Origin: Dyadobacter sp. MSC1_007
GTDB taxonomy: Bacteria; Bacteroidota; Bacteroidia; Cytophagales; Spirosomataceae
Assembly (NCBI RefSeq): GCF_023667495.1
Contig: NZ_JAMOZL010000008.1
Location: 186,001-250,000 of the forward strand
DNA length: 64,000 nucleotides
Reading direction: 5' to 3'
The notes under the pieces were generated by a model. The model saw only the letters and a list, made by a program, of their open reading frames with translations. It was not told the DNA's origin and searched no databases. Each line of letters starts with the position of its first letter. The stretch's first letter is position 1. Of this stretch, positions 23,698 through 32,609 are shown in pieces. Position numbers and translations under genes: made by a program.

Positions 23698-25818
23698 TCA
23701 ACTGATCCGGCTCCAGTTTGTTTCTTCCTTACGCAAATTTTCAAGATGCACGCGTATAGGTTGGTGAACAGGCTGGAGCAGGTCGGGGTCGCTGGTCAGG
23801 ATATCCTCGGCCGACGCTCTGGCAGCTTTTAATATTTCACCGTCCTGGGCGAGATTCGCCACCAGCAAGTCCATTAACCCACTCTGCTGCGTGCCCGAAA
23901 TGTCGCCCGGCCCTCTCAGTTGGAGGTCCACTTCTGCAATTTCAAAACCATCGTTCGTACGGCACATCGTGTCAATGCGAAGTTTGGTCTCCTTGCTGAT
24001 CTTATAATCGGTCATTAATATACAATATGATTGCTCGGCTCCCCGCCCTACCCTGCCACGCAGCTGGTGCAATTGCGAAAGCCCAAAGCGCTCCGCATTC
24101 TCGATCACCATTACCGACGCATTAGGCACATTTACCCCCACCTCGATAACCGTCGTCGCCACCATAATCTTGGTTTCACCCCTCACGAAACGCGCCATTT
24201 CGAAATCTTTATCCTGCGACTTCATTTTACCGTGCAAAATACTTAGCGGAACACCCGGAAACGAACGCGACACGCTTTCATAACCGTCCATCAGATCCTT
24301 CAAATCCATCTTTTCAGACTCTTCGATCAATGGATAAACCATATATATCTGGCGTCCTTTTGCAATCTCCTCCTTTAAAAAACCAAATACAGACGTTCTG
24401 TGCGCGTCATAGCGGTGTACTGTTTTGATCGGCTTCCTGCCCGCCGGTAATTCATTTATTGCCGAAATGTCGAGATCGCCATATAGTGTCATGGCCAATG
24501 TTCGGGGGATTGGCGTGGCGGTCATAACGAGCATATGCGGGTTAATATGCTCATTTTTAGCCCAAAGTTTGGCGCGCTGTGCTACTCCAAACCGGTGTTG
24601 CTCATCGATAATACAAAGACCTAGGTTTTTAAACCGTACCACATCTTCAATCAGCGCGTGCGTGCCTACGATGATATGCAGCGTGCCATTTAGCAGCTCT
24701 TTGTGGATTTGTTCGCGTTCTTTCTTCTTGGTTGATCCGGTAAGCTTGCCGATGTTTACGCCGAGCAGGTCTGCAAACTTCTTCAAGCCCTGACAATGCT
24801 GATCAGTGAGGATTTCCGTGGGTGCCATCAGGCAGGCCTGCGCGTCGTTATCGAGGGCAAACAGCATGGAAATAAATGCGACGATCGTTTTTCCCGAGCC
24901 CACATCTCCTTGGAGCAGCCGGTTCATTTGCCTGCCGGTTTTCAGGTCTTCATGAATTTCATGCAAAACCCTGATCTGAGCATTGGTGAGTGTAAAAGGC
25001 AAATGCTGTTCATAGAACTCCTTTACCAGCAATGTTTTGTTAAAAACAAGACCAGGAAATTCTGTTTTATGAAGCAGTTTATTCTTGATCAGCCTGAACT
25101 GGTTGTAAAACAGCTCTTCAAATTTCAACCTGCGTTGCGCCTGGTGCAGCCATTGCTGACTTTGCGGCAAATGGAAATGCCAAAGCGCGTCGGCTTTTGA
25201 AACCAGGCGGTACTTTTGGACCAAGGTTTCAGGAAGCGTCTCCCGTATGTGCGCGCGTGAAATTTCCAGCAGGCTGCGCATCATTTTGCTGATAGCTTTA
25301 CTATCTACAAATTTCCTGCGCAGCTTTTCGGTCAGCGGATAAATGGGCTGCCAGTAGCCGCCACTTGCATTCTCTTGCGTAAGCGGCTCAATTTCGGGAT
25401 GGGTAATGCTCCATCTCCCGCCGAATAACAGTGGTTTCCCGTATACGATGTAGTCCGCATTAGGCCGCAGGTATTTTTCGTACCAGGCTATACTTTGAAA
25501 CCATACCAGCTCGATGAGCCCGGTACCGTCGACGAACTGGCCTACCAAACGTTTTTTCCCTCCCTCGCCCACAATGGTCCATTCCCGCAGGCGGCCTTTG
25601 ATCTGGGCTGCGGGCATCTGTTCATTCAATGCACTGATTTTGTGAAAAACGCTACGATCCTCGTGCCGGAAAGGGTAATGCTGGATAAGGTCACCAAAAG
25701 TGAAAATATTCAGCTCCTGGTTCAGCAGCGCTGCTTTCTGCGGGCCTACGCCTTTCAGGAATTCGATCTTGGTGTCGAAAAAACGGGTTCTTACAGATGG
25801 GTTTGTTTCAGAAGTCAT
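23698..25818 (-). CDS. recG: ATP-dependent DNA helicase RecG
   Basis: 706 residues from the ATG at 25818 (MTSETNPSVRTRFFDTKIE); sixteen further upstream codons are open only through a TTG and are rejected. Layout: N-terminal wedge/OB domain with FLKGVGPQKAALL, then helicase motifs GDVGSGKT (Walker A), IIDEQHRFGV (DEAH-like box II), TATPIPRT (III), and the C-terminal motif VI region QLRGRVGRG. RecG reverses stalled replication forks and resolves branched DNA in the cytoplasm. Length is normal. Confidence 0.96.
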   Translation of the reverse strand: MTSETNPSVRTRFFDTKIEFLKGVGPQKAALLNQELNIFTFGDLIQHYPFRHEDRSVFHKISALNEQMPAAQIKGRLREWTIVGEGGKKRLVGQFVDGTGLIELVWFQSIAWYEKYLRPNADYIVYGKPLLFGGRWSITHPEIEPLTQENASGGYWQPIYPLTEKLRRKFVDSKAISKMMRSLLEISRAHIRETLPETLVQKYRLVSKADALWHFHLPQSQQWLHQAQRRLKFEELFYNQFRLIKNKLLHKTEFPGLVFNKTLLVKEFYEQHLPFTLTNAQIRVLHEIHEDLKTGRQMNRLLQGDVGSGKTIVAFISMLFALDNDAQACLMAPTEILTDQHCQGLKKFADLLGVNIGKLTGSTKKKEREQIHKELLNGTLHIIVGTHALIEDVVRFKNLGLCIIDEQHRFGVAQRAKLWAKNEHINPHMLVMTATPIPRTLAMTLYGDLDISAINELPAGRKPIKTVHRYDAHRTSVFGFLKEEIAKGRQIYMVYPLIEESEKMDLKDLMDGYESVSRSFPGVPLSILHGKMKSQDKDFEMARFVRGETKIMVATTVIEVGVNVPNASVMVIENAERFGLSQLHQLRGRVGRGAEQSYCILMTDYKISKETKLRIDTMCRTNDGFEIAEVDLQLRGPGDISGTQQSGLMDLLVANLAQDGEILKAARASAEDILTSDPDLLQPVHQPIRVHLENLRKEETNWSRIS

Positions 25819-26007
25819 TATCCAAATATAAGCGAAATCATAAAAAGCACCGATTTGTCCGGTCAAATGTTAATCTCTGTTAACAATGTTATAATTGTCA
25901 TCATTTCGGGCACAAGCGGCTTGATTCACAACTTTTGAATGCCGTATTTCGTTGCTGTTAAAATGTAATTCTTACCACCAATCAATTGCTAAATTCTACA
26001 TCTTTTT

Positions 26008-26508
26008 ATGAAAACAACATTGTTATCGCTTTTCCTGACTTTGATCGCATTCACCTGGGCATCCGCACAAAGCCCGCACGTAACCGCAGACGGTAAAAAC
26101 ATGAGCGTCCGTTACGGCCAGCCATCGAAAAAAGGGCGTGTATTATTCGGAAAAGCGGGAAGCGGGAGCCTCGAACCGTACGGCAAGCCATGGCGTATCG
26201 GCGCTGACAGCGCAACTACGATTACCTTCAAAAAAGACGCGACGTTCGGTGGGAAACCTGTCAAAGCGGGCACTTACACCCTGTTCGCAACACCTAACGA
26301 AAAGGATTGGACACTCATCCTAAACAGCCAGCTGGGACAATGGGGAGCCTACAAATATGACGAATATAAGAGCAAAGACGTCCTTCACGTAACAGTTCCT
26401 AACAAGGCTTACCCTACATCTCAGGAAAAACTGACTTTCGATGTAAAAGACACTTCCCTGGATTTTCAATGGGACAAAGTAGGATTCTCAGTGCCTGTGA
26501 AGTTTTAA
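26008..26508 (+). CDS. Secreted DUF2911 protein
   Basis: 166 residues with a signal peptide (cleavage near ASAQS, residue 20). The DUF2911 pattern is clear: VRYGQPSKKGR, KPWRIGADSATTITF, and KAGTYTLFATP. The family is abundant in Bacteroidota and has no established function. Single-gene unit: the recG gene diverges upstream and a terminator follows. Confidence 0.88.
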   Translation: MKTTLLSLFLTLIAFTWASAQSPHVTADGKNMSVRYGQPSKKGRVLFGKAGSGSLEPYGKPWRIGADSATTITFKKDATFGGKPVKAGTYTLFATPNEKDWTLILNSQLGQWGAYKYDEYKSKDVLHVTVPNKAYPTSQEKLTFDVKDTSLDFQWDKVGFSVPVKF

Positions 26509-26509
26509 G

Positions 26510-26537
26510 TTTAGAGTTTAGAGTTTAAAATTTAGAA
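26510..26537. repeat. Four copies of a 7-bp repeat
   Basis: TTTAGAG, TTTAGAG, TTTAAAA, TTTAGAA in tandem directly after the stop of the DUF2911 gene. Short intergenic repeat; function unknown. Confidence 0.7.
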
Positions 26538-26556
26538 ATTATTAGTATAAAATCAG

Positions 26557-26583
26557 AAAGGAGCCATCACAAGTGGCTCCTTT
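26557..26583. terminator. Bidirectional terminator between DUF2911 and winged-helix genes
   Basis: Perfect 10-bp stem AAAGGAGCCA / TGGCTCCTTT with a 7-base loop. The two genes converge, and T-rich and A-rich ends on both sides fit termination from either direction. A 45-base pyrimidine-rich stretch (about 26578-26626) follows. Confidence 0.75.
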
Positions 26584-26621
26584 CCTCCTTTCCCCCTTTC
26601 CTCCATTCTCCCTACCCCCTC

Positions 26622-26918
26622 TCACAAATTCTGCCGGATCATATTCTCCAAAACCTGCAAATGCTCTGTAAAGGCCTTATGCCCTTCGTCGGTCGCTTTG
26701 TAGGTGGTAAGCGGTTTTCGGCCTAGGAACTGTTTCTCGAATTGTATGTATTTAATTTCCTCCAATGCTTTTAGATGGGACGCGAGGTTACCGTCTGTCA
26801 GTTGCAAAAGCTCCTTTAACTCATTAAAGCTCAGGGAATCGTTTACCACCAGCACAGACATTAGTCCAAGCCTGATCTTACTTTCAAATACTTTATTAAA
26901 TTTTTCTAACCAATCCAT
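26622..26918 (-). CDS. Winged-helix regulator (ArsR/MarR-like, HTH_34 type)
   Basis: 98 residues. Winged helix: FNELKELLQLTDGNLASHLKALEE (recognition helix, about 40-63), then wing KYIQFEKQFLGRKPLTTYKATDEG. The KPLTTYKATDEGHKAF end is typical of the HTH_34 or PadR-like short regulators. No ligand site. It is 48 bases upstream of the 3' end of a membrane-protein gene on the same strand, a pairing common in Bacteroidota, in which the regulator follows a membrane protein; here the regulator is the second gene downstream. I infer it controls that gene. Confidence 0.85.
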   Translation of the reverse strand: MDWLEKFNKVFESKIRLGLMSVLVVNDSLSFNELKELLQLTDGNLASHLKALEEIKYIQFEKQFLGRKPLTTYKATDEGHKAFTEHLQVLENMIRQNL

Positions 26919-26966
26919 GATTTACCCTATTACCCGGAGTTCGGGCGCCTGACGCCGGACGCTCCG

Positions 26967-28079
26967 TTATTGATTTGCTTCCAGGAAAAGCATTGCATCA
27001 CGGTTTCTTATCCAAACCGCCTGGTCCCGCTGATTGTTGGCCTGCGTGGTCAACACCGAGGAAATAAGGCCTGTTCCAACCGAAACCCAGAAAAATTTCC
27101 GCAGATTTTCGCGGTTACCGGATATCAGCGAGATGATCGACCCCGCTGAACCTGCCACCGAAATAACCAGGCCTATCCCCCTTGTTCTTCTGGATTTGAG
27201 ATACAATTCCATTCCTGTCGGAGAGATCATAAATTCTTTCCGCAATGCTTTCTGGCCCGCATAAATCACATTGTTTTTGACAAATCTATTCCCATTCCTC
27301 AAATAAATAGTCTCCTTGTCATACCATTTTCTCGCCTTACTTGCCGTGCTGTCCAACGGAATCTGCGATTGGGCGGCAAATGACACCAGCAAAAACAATA
27401 CACTCAATGCGGCCCTCGAACCGGTTTTATCATTGGGTAGTTTGTCACGTTCATACCTGTTATACATTGAAAGGCCATAAACAATATGCATTACTCCAAA
27501 GCCCAATGCCCAGAATATCAGCGAATAACCCGTCAGAAATAGCGCTATACACCCGAGAACGATCTCTGAAATGCCCAGATAAAAGACTTCCGGATAGGTG
27601 AACCGGCTTGCATTAACGAGTGCCAAACCATAAAACAGGAGCGTCACCGGAAATACCAGCCATATAAATCCATAATGCAGCATTGCCAGACAAAATATTC
27701 CTCCGGTGACCAACGGGATCAGCATACCGACAAGCAATCGCTTTGAGCTGCCGTTCCAGAGTGTGAGCCCCTTTTTCTTTCCTCTTCTTACTGTGAACAG
27801 TATCCCTACCGCCAGGGATAGCACCAATACACAACATCCGTCGAGTATCAGGAACGTGATGACGTCGGGGCGGGAACGGCCCTGATGTGTGCCGAGGGGA
27901 ATAAGAATGTCGGCCAGCCAGTCGGTTTTGAAGCGGATGTAGGCCACAGCCGCACCTATGAGGGCGAATATCCCTGCAAAAACGCCACTGAGGCCACTGA
28001 GTGACAGAAATTTCGACGACCTTTCCATCAAGTCGCGGATCTCGGTCAGGGTGTGCAGCGAGTCCTGTTTCGGATTCAT
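26967..28079 (-). CDS. Polytopic membrane protein with a C-terminal second, secreted-like part
   Basis: 370 residues. The first 215 hold about six hydrophobic helices (33-50, 77-97, 117-137, 138-158, 166-186, 187-205), a membrane domain I do not recognise by name. Next comes SRAALSVLFLLVSFAAQSQ (222-239), which has the look of a signal peptide with cleavage after QSQ, and then a soluble stretch with RNGNRFVKNN and two more hydrophobic runs (302-318, 331-343). The frame has no stop at the joint, so two genes seem to be fused. The 48-base gap to the winged-helix regulator downstream implies one operon. Either a real fusion or the loss of an ancestral stop codon. Confidence 0.75.
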   Translation of the reverse strand: MNPKQDSLHTLTEIRDLMERSSKFLSLSGLSGVFAGIFALIGAAVAYIRFKTDWLADILIPLGTHQGRSRPDVITFLILDGCCVLVLSLAVGILFTVRRGKKKGLTLWNGSSKRLLVGMLIPLVTGGIFCLAMLHYGFIWLVFPVTLLFYGLALVNASRFTYPEVFYLGISEIVLGCIALFLTGYSLIFWALGFGVMHIVYGLSMYNRYERDKLPNDKTGSRAALSVLFLLVSFAAQSQIPLDSTASKARKWYDKETIYLRNGNRFVKNNVIYAGQKALRKEFMISPTGMELYLKSRRTRGIGLVISVAGSAGSIISLISGNRENLRKFFWVSVGTGLISSVLTTQANNQRDQAVWIRNRDAMLFLEANQ

Positions 28080-28130
28080 AAGATTTTAGAAAATGTAAAA
28101 ATCAGTTCAATATCGATTTTAAAATGCGCC

Positions 28131-28505
28131 TTAGAAAAGCAATATCAGTTTCGGGATAAAAATAATGGAGCCGACGATCACAGCCGAAATGGCCATTAAC
28201 AACACGCCCGCCGCGGCAGTATCTTTCACTACTTTGATCACCGGATGATATTCGGCCGACACCAGGTCGGCCAGCTTTTCAATAGCTGTATTAAATGCCT
28301 CGCCTGCCCATACCAGGGCAATCTGGATCACGATCAGGCACCATTCGGTTGAAGAAATCTGAAAGAAAACACCGGCAATCACAACAGCTATGCAGGCCAT
28401 TAAGTGAATGCGGGCGTTGTTTTCATAGCGGAACAGGCTGTAAATTCCTGCGCCGGCGTAACGAAAGCTGCGGACTGCTTTAAAAATATCGATGGGTCCG
28501 TTCAT
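28131..28505 (-). CDS. Diacylglycerol kinase-like protein (DAGK_prokar)
   Basis: 124 residues with three membrane helices. The family signature GEAFNTAIEKLADLVSAEY (about 66-84, catalytic Glu and Asn) and KVVKDTAAAGVLLMAI are present. In Gram-positives such enzymes phosphorylate undecaprenol; in Gram-negatives diacylglycerol. Either role, membrane-lipid recycling, is possible here. Its ATG lies 26 bases inside the DUF1361 gene's 3' end, so the two are translationally coupled. Confidence 0.9.
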   Translation of the reverse strand: MNGPIDIFKAVRSFRYAGAGIYSLFRYENNARIHLMACIAVVIAGVFFQISSTEWCLIVIQIALVWAGEAFNTAIEKLADLVSAEYHPVIKVVKDTAAAGVLLMAISAVIVGSIIFIPKLILLF

Positions 28506-29163
28506 TTTGTTTCAATTCGGCGAAAATATGGAACGCAAAGTACAACAACATCAGCACGAACGAAAACGTGACGGTATGTTTAATGGCCAATGGATCGCGT
28601 AAACTGTGATAAATACCCCGTGCCAGTGCGCCGGGTTGTGTGATGATATCCCAGCTGTTCCAACGCCCATACCTGCCCAGAAATACCCCGAAGCCACTCA
28701 TTACCATGGCTGCGACGATCGCCAGCCACGCCAGGCGCTCGTTCCAGCGCTTCGTAATGATGCGATGGACGATCCGGATGCTGTACAGGCCTGTGAGAAA
28801 ACCGGCGAGCGAGAATGTGAAGATCATGATGGCATCATACCAGATCATGTTTTCGGGTACGGCACGCAAATGTTTGAGATCAGTGATAATGTAAGGTGCA
28901 TTGGGAAAGAATAGCAACCAAACCGATAAATAGACCATCAATAACCAGAAAGGTGCCTGCTGCTTTCGCTCCATTTCCCATACCCATTTGATAAACAGAA
29001 GCGGAACCCACGCCAGAAAGAGGTTCCATACCAGAAAAATGAAGCTCCAATCCTGCAACAGGATCCGCATGGCCAGCAGCGCCACAGCGGCGGCCGAAAT
29101 GAATGCCAGCAACGCGACTTTCAGGTTACTCTCCAAATAATTTACCAGTTTTTCCAAGGCCAT
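28480..29163 (-). CDS. DUF1361 membrane protein
   Basis: 227 residues from the ATG at 29163; codons upstream are open but unlikely. Six or so membrane helices and the family hallmark NAPYIITDLKHLR (about 94-106) followed by YDAIMIF. Function unknown; found in many bacteria. It overlaps the 5' end of the diacylglycerol-kinase gene by 26 bases. Confidence 0.85.
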   Translation of the reverse strand: MALEKLVNYLESNLKVALLAFISAAAVALLAMRILLQDWSFIFLVWNLFLAWVPLLFIKWVWEMERKQQAPFWLLMVYLSVWLLFFPNAPYIITDLKHLRAVPENMIWYDAIMIFTFSLAGFLTGLYSIRIVHRIITKRWNERLAWLAIVAAMVMSGFGVFLGRYGRWNSWDIITQPGALARGIYHSLRDPLAIKHTVTFSFVLMLLYFAFHIFAELKQNERTHRYF

Positions 29164-29254
29164 ATTGTTGAATTTTAAAGTACTTTGCAAAACAAAGTTA
29201 TAAACCGCTTCTGACTTCTCAAAGCGGTTTCTCAATTCAACAAAAAATCAGGAG

Positions 29255-30169
29255 TTATTTCTTGGCGCTGGCGACGAAGGCTTTCATCATTGCCCATTCC
29301 CTTCCGGCTGTTTTGGCTTTAAAGGTCTCCAGGCAGCCACGGTCTTGCAATGTAATGTAGCAGGTTTTGCCATTTTTGCCTCCAAAGCAGATATTCGACA
29401 CCTTTTTGCCGATGGTATGGATTGTTTGGATCACTTTCCCTTCAGGTGAAAGCACGGCTACCTCGCCTTTGCCGTGGCGGGTGATGTATAAATTCCCCTC
29501 AACGTCGCAACGCATTCCATCCATGCCTCCGTCCTCGAAATGATGGAGCAGCTTTTTGTTCGATAAAGTGCCGTCGGCGGCAAGATCAAATACCCATACA
29601 TTCCGCTGGACGCTCTCATTCACGTACAATTTTTTCTCGTCGGGGCTTACGTCTATCCCGTTGGTTGTCCCCATTCCGCCCATTGCCAGGTTTACTTTTC
29701 CATCGGGTGTAACGTGCCAGATCTGGCCTGTACCTTCCTTCCAGTTAGGGTCGGAGCAGAAAACATGCCCGGTTGCGGTTACCGCGAGGTCATTGGGCTG
29801 GTTCATTTTAGGCTCATTGGCAAAAACCGATACGTCTTTAGTGAGCATATCGACTTTCAGGATATTATGTCCTGTGAAATCGGCTACATAAAAAGTGTTT
29901 TTATCCATGAAGCGTATGCCGTTTCCCGTGCTGCCTTTTGGTAAGGTCACAAAAAAACTGGCATTTCCCTTTTTACTTAACTGTGCGATAGTGCCATCAC
30001 GCGCGAAATTGACTGCATAGACATTACCGTCCGCGTCCACTGCCGGGCCTTCACAATTACTGGTAAATTCGCCTTCATTCGAGAATTTCCTGCTTTTTGT
30101 TTGTGCATTGGAATGGCTGGCAGACAACAGGACCGTAAAGAGGAGGATGAGCGTTAAAAACTTATTCAT
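29255..30169 (-). CDS. Secreted SMP-30/gluconolactonase-like beta-propeller protein
   Basis: 304 residues, signal peptide (MNKFLTLILLFTVLLSASHSNAQ). Six repeated strand groups with propeller-like features: EGPAVDADGNVYAVNF, RFMDKNTFYVADFTGHNI, NGIDVSPDEKKLYVNES, GGMDGMRCDVEGNLYITRHG. The residues for the metal site (Glu of EGPA, Asn of NGIDV, Asp of DGMR) are in their expected places, so a lactonase or related metal-dependent hydrolase is plausible. The redoxin gene lies 21 bases upstream; likely one operon. Confidence 0.88.
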   Translation of the reverse strand: MNKFLTLILLFTVLLSASHSNAQTKSRKFSNEGEFTSNCEGPAVDADGNVYAVNFARDGTIAQLSKKGNASFFVTLPKGSTGNGIRFMDKNTFYVADFTGHNILKVDMLTKDVSVFANEPKMNQPNDLAVTATGHVFCSDPNWKEGTGQIWHVTPDGKVNLAMGGMGTTNGIDVSPDEKKLYVNESVQRNVWVFDLAADGTLSNKKLLHHFEDGGMDGMRCDVEGNLYITRHGKGEVAVLSPEGKVIQTIHTIGKKVSNICFGGKNGKTCYITLQDRGCLETFKAKTAGREWAMMKAFVASAKK

Positions 30170-30190
30170 AGAGTCAGTTAATCGAATAAA

Positions 30191-30865
30191 TCACTGGTTT
30201 TTCCATTTGATGGCACACCCTACCGGCTTGGTAACGGTGGTGACTACTGGTTTTCCGCCTGCGAGATTGGCAACAGCTTCATCCACATAATGCTTGGTAA
30301 CCGCGCCGGCGTCCTGGGGATTGTCATCAATCATACCAATATACCTTACCGTAAATTTGCCACCGCTTTTTTGCAAAACATAGACCTGGGGCATCCTTCC
30401 AGCACCGAAAGCCTTTGCTACCTGCTGGGCGTCGTCGGCAAGATAGGGATAACCGTAGTTTTTGGCAGCTGATCGTTCCTTCATTTTTTCGAATGAGTCG
30501 TCCTGGTGTGTTCCAGGGTCGCTCGGGTTGATGGCGATCACCGGGAAACCCTGGCCAGCAAATCTACCGTTCAACGCGATGATCCTGTCCTCATAGGCCT
30601 TGGCAAACGGACAGTGATTGCTCGTAAATATGACGATCACACCCTTCACGTTACCGAAGTCCGCTAACGATACCATATTACCGTCCGTGTTCTTCAAACG
30701 GAAGTTGGCAACGGCGTCACCGACCTGGTAACCTGCTCCGGCCTGCATCGTTCCAGCAGTATAAACCTTTGGAAGGTCGGACGCCCTGAGGCTCCCGGTA
30801 AACGATACGCCCAAAACCATCGAAATCCACAGACAAACCTTTATCATTTTGTTTTTTATTGACAT
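30191..30865 (-). CDS. Redoxin (AhpC/TSA-like) thioredoxin-fold protein
   Basis: 224 residues with a signal peptide (GVSFTGSLRA near residue 28; an alternative ATG is seven codons in). The thioredoxin fold shows GVIVIFTSNHCPFAKAYEDR: the active site has a single Cys in NHCPFA instead of CxxC, so it is not a dithiol-disulfide reductase. Peroxiredoxin-like or cytochrome-maturation (ResA-like, changed) functions are possible. Periplasmic. Precedes the SMP-30 gene by 21 bases. Confidence 0.85.
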   Translation of the reverse strand: MSIKNKMIKVCLWISMVLGVSFTGSLRASDLPKVYTAGTMQAGAGYQVGDAVANFRLKNTDGNMVSLADFGNVKGVIVIFTSNHCPFAKAYEDRIIALNGRFAGQGFPVIAINPSDPGTHQDDSFEKMKERSAAKNYGYPYLADDAQQVAKAFGAGRMPQVYVLQKSGGKFTVRYIGMIDDNPQDAGAVTKHYVDEAVANLAGGKPVVTTVTKPVGCAIKWKNQ

Positions 30866-31045
30866 GCTATGGTTAGACGTAAATACTGGATAAAAGTAAC
30901 GGACCCGGACTGTTAAATTTTGTTAAGACAATCATTGGCCCGCGGTTTCTAAACGTATGGCGCCCTGCATATCATATAAAGGTAAACTTTTGGCCATCTT
31001 TAACCATATTCAGCACAAAAAAGCATGAATATTCTCGCTAATACA

Positions 31046-31076
31046 TTGTGATTCTGCAACTATGTATTTATCTTTG
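31046..31076 (+). promoter_or_regulatory. Candidate rplU promoter
   Basis: TTG at 31046-31048, 20 bases, TATCTTTG at 31069-31076, exact to TAnnTTTG. The transcript would start about 30 bases before the rplU ATG at 31116. The best promoter match in the window. Confidence 0.6.
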
Positions 31077-31115
31077 CACCTCAAAATTTGAATCCAGTTT
31101 AATAAATTTATTAAC

Positions 31116-31427
31116 ATGTACGCAATCGTAGAAATCGCAGGTCAGCAATTTAAAGTTGAAAAGGGTCGCGAAATCTTCACGCATAGGCTTGAAGGTGACG
31201 TGAACGCTGCACTTGTATTTGACAAAGTCCTTCTCGTTGATAACGGAGGCACAGTACAGGTAGGTCTTCCAACAGTAGCAGGTGCTTCTGTTAAAGCAAC
31301 TGTTCTTGAACACCTTAAAGGTGAGAAAGTGATCGTCTTCAAGAAAAAGAGACGTAAAGGATACAGAGTGAAAAATGGTCACCGTCAATATCTGACCAAA
31401 ATCAGCATCGACGAGATCGTAGGCTGA
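31116..31427 (+). CDS. rplU: 50S ribosomal protein L21
   Basis: 103 residues, normal length. Begins MYAIVEIAGQQFKVEKG and ends in the conserved GHRQYLTKISIDEI block. Binds 23S rRNA in the large subunit. First gene of an rplU-rpmA pair with a 68-base gap, the usual bacterial arrangement. Confidence 0.98.
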   Translation: MYAIVEIAGQQFKVEKGREIFTHRLEGDVNAALVFDKVLLVDNGGTVQVGLPTVAGASVKATVLEHLKGEKVIVFKKKRRKGYRVKNGHRQYLTKISIDEIVG

Positions 31428-31495
31428 TCTATCACATCTGGCGCAAGCCAATCCCAGTTCAAATAGGAAATTACAACTAATAGTATTAAGATATC

Positions 31496-31786
31496 ATGGC
31501 ACATAAGAAAGGTGTAGGTAGCTCGAAAAACGGACGTGACTCGGAAAGTAAACGTCTTGGTGTTAAATTATTCGGTGGCCAGTTCGCAAAAGCTGGAAAC
31601 ATCCTGGTTCGTCAGCGCGGAACCAAGCATAACCCAGGCAACAACGTGGGTATCGGTCGTGACCACACATTGTTCGCATTGGTTGAAGGTAATGTAGTGT
31701 TCCGTAAGACGCGTCAAAACAAATCTTACGTTCACATCGAACCAACTGCGGCTCCTGTTGCTGTTGAGGCAACTGCAGAAGCGTAA
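31496..31786 (+). CDS. rpmA: 50S ribosomal protein L27
   Basis: 96 residues. Starts directly with AHKKGVGSSKNGRDSES after Met, so no cleaved N-terminal extension of the Firmicutes type. RQRGTKHNPG and GRDHTLFALVEGNV are typical. A short Ala/Val/Glu tail (PVAVEATAEA) extends beyond the usual end, as in other Bacteroidota. Located near the peptidyl-transferase centre. A strong terminator follows. Confidence 0.98.
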   Translation: MAHKKGVGSSKNGRDSESKRLGVKLFGGQFAKAGNILVRQRGTKHNPGNNVGIGRDHTLFALVEGNVVFRKTRQNKSYVHIEPTAAPVAVEATAEA

Positions 31787-31817
31787 GCAATAATTTCCGC
31801 AGAGCGAAAAGATCAGG

Positions 31818-31849
31818 AAGCCCGTCAAACAGAGATGTTTGACGGGCTT
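31818..31849 (+). terminator. Terminator after rpmA
   Basis: Perfect 14-bp stem AAGCCCGTCAAACA / TGTTTGACGGGCTT, 4-base loop GAGA, then TTTATT. Confidence 0.9.
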
Positions 31850-31934
31850 TTTATTGCCGACACAGCCACACGATAAACCAAAAGCCGGTTTTCCGTGTTT
31901 ACCAGAACAGAATCTTTTATCCCCAGTAACTCCA

Positions 31935-32531
31935 ATGATGTCACGTCCGATTTTCGTATATACTGAACTGAGTCCCAATCCGAACTCGATGAAATTCGTC
32001 CTGAATTTCGAGCTTGTTCCCGACGGCCTTTCGTTCGATTATCCATCCCTTGAAGCCGCAATGGAAGAAGGCAAGGCGTCACCGCTTGCGGCAGACCTTT
32101 TCCAATTCCCGCATGTTCAAAGAGTGTTCATTGCGAGCAACTTCATCACCATTACGAAAGACGACGCCATCGCCTGGGAGGAAGTTTTGCGCGACACCAA
32201 GCAGTTTATCAAAATATACTTTGAAGAAAATCACCCTGTATTCGCGCAGCAAACAATCGATAAAAATACGCTGATCGTGGATTCAAGGGACTCTGATACT
32301 GTTCAGAAGATCAAAGCCGCATTGGACCAGTACGTCAGACCAGCCGTTGAATCGGATGGTGGTGCGATCAACTTCCACTCTTTCGATGAAGACTCAGGCG
32401 TGGTGAAGGTGCTTTTGCAAGGATCTTGCAGCGGCTGCCCATCGTCGACCCTCACCTTGAAAGCCGGCATTGAAAACCTGCTTACCCGAATGGTACCCGA
32501 CGTAAAAGAAGTAGTTGCGGAAGGTGTTTAA
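31935..32531 (+). CDS. Nfu-type iron-sulfur scaffold protein
   Basis: 198 residues from the first of two adjacent ATGs (31935, 31938); the frame extends upstream through the terminator and is rejected. N-terminal Nfu_N domain (FVYTELSPNPNSMKFV to about residue 100) and C-terminal NifU domain (about 110-195) with the cluster-binding CSGCPSS pair. It carries [4Fe-4S] clusters to target proteins. Sits alone after the L21/L27 pair; terminator follows. Confidence 0.93.
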   Translation: MMSRPIFVYTELSPNPNSMKFVLNFELVPDGLSFDYPSLEAAMEEGKASPLAADLFQFPHVQRVFIASNFITITKDDAIAWEEVLRDTKQFIKIYFEENHPVFAQQTIDKNTLIVDSRDSDTVQKIKAALDQYVRPAVESDGGAINFHSFDEDSGVVKVLLQGSCSGCPSSTLTLKAGIENLLTRMVPDVKEVVAEGV

Positions 32532-32549
32532 GCAAGAAAAAAATATCGG

Positions 32550-32578
32550 GAAACCCTGTCGGAACACGGCAGGGTTTC
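32550..32578 (+). terminator. Terminator after the nfu-type gene
   Basis: Stem GAAACCCTGTCG / CGGCAGGGTTTC (12 bp, one G-T pair), loop GAACA, then a run of seven T (32579-32585). Confidence 0.88.
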
Positions 32579-32609
32579 TTTTTTTAAGGCGTTTCGTTAG
32601 TTTCGGCGC

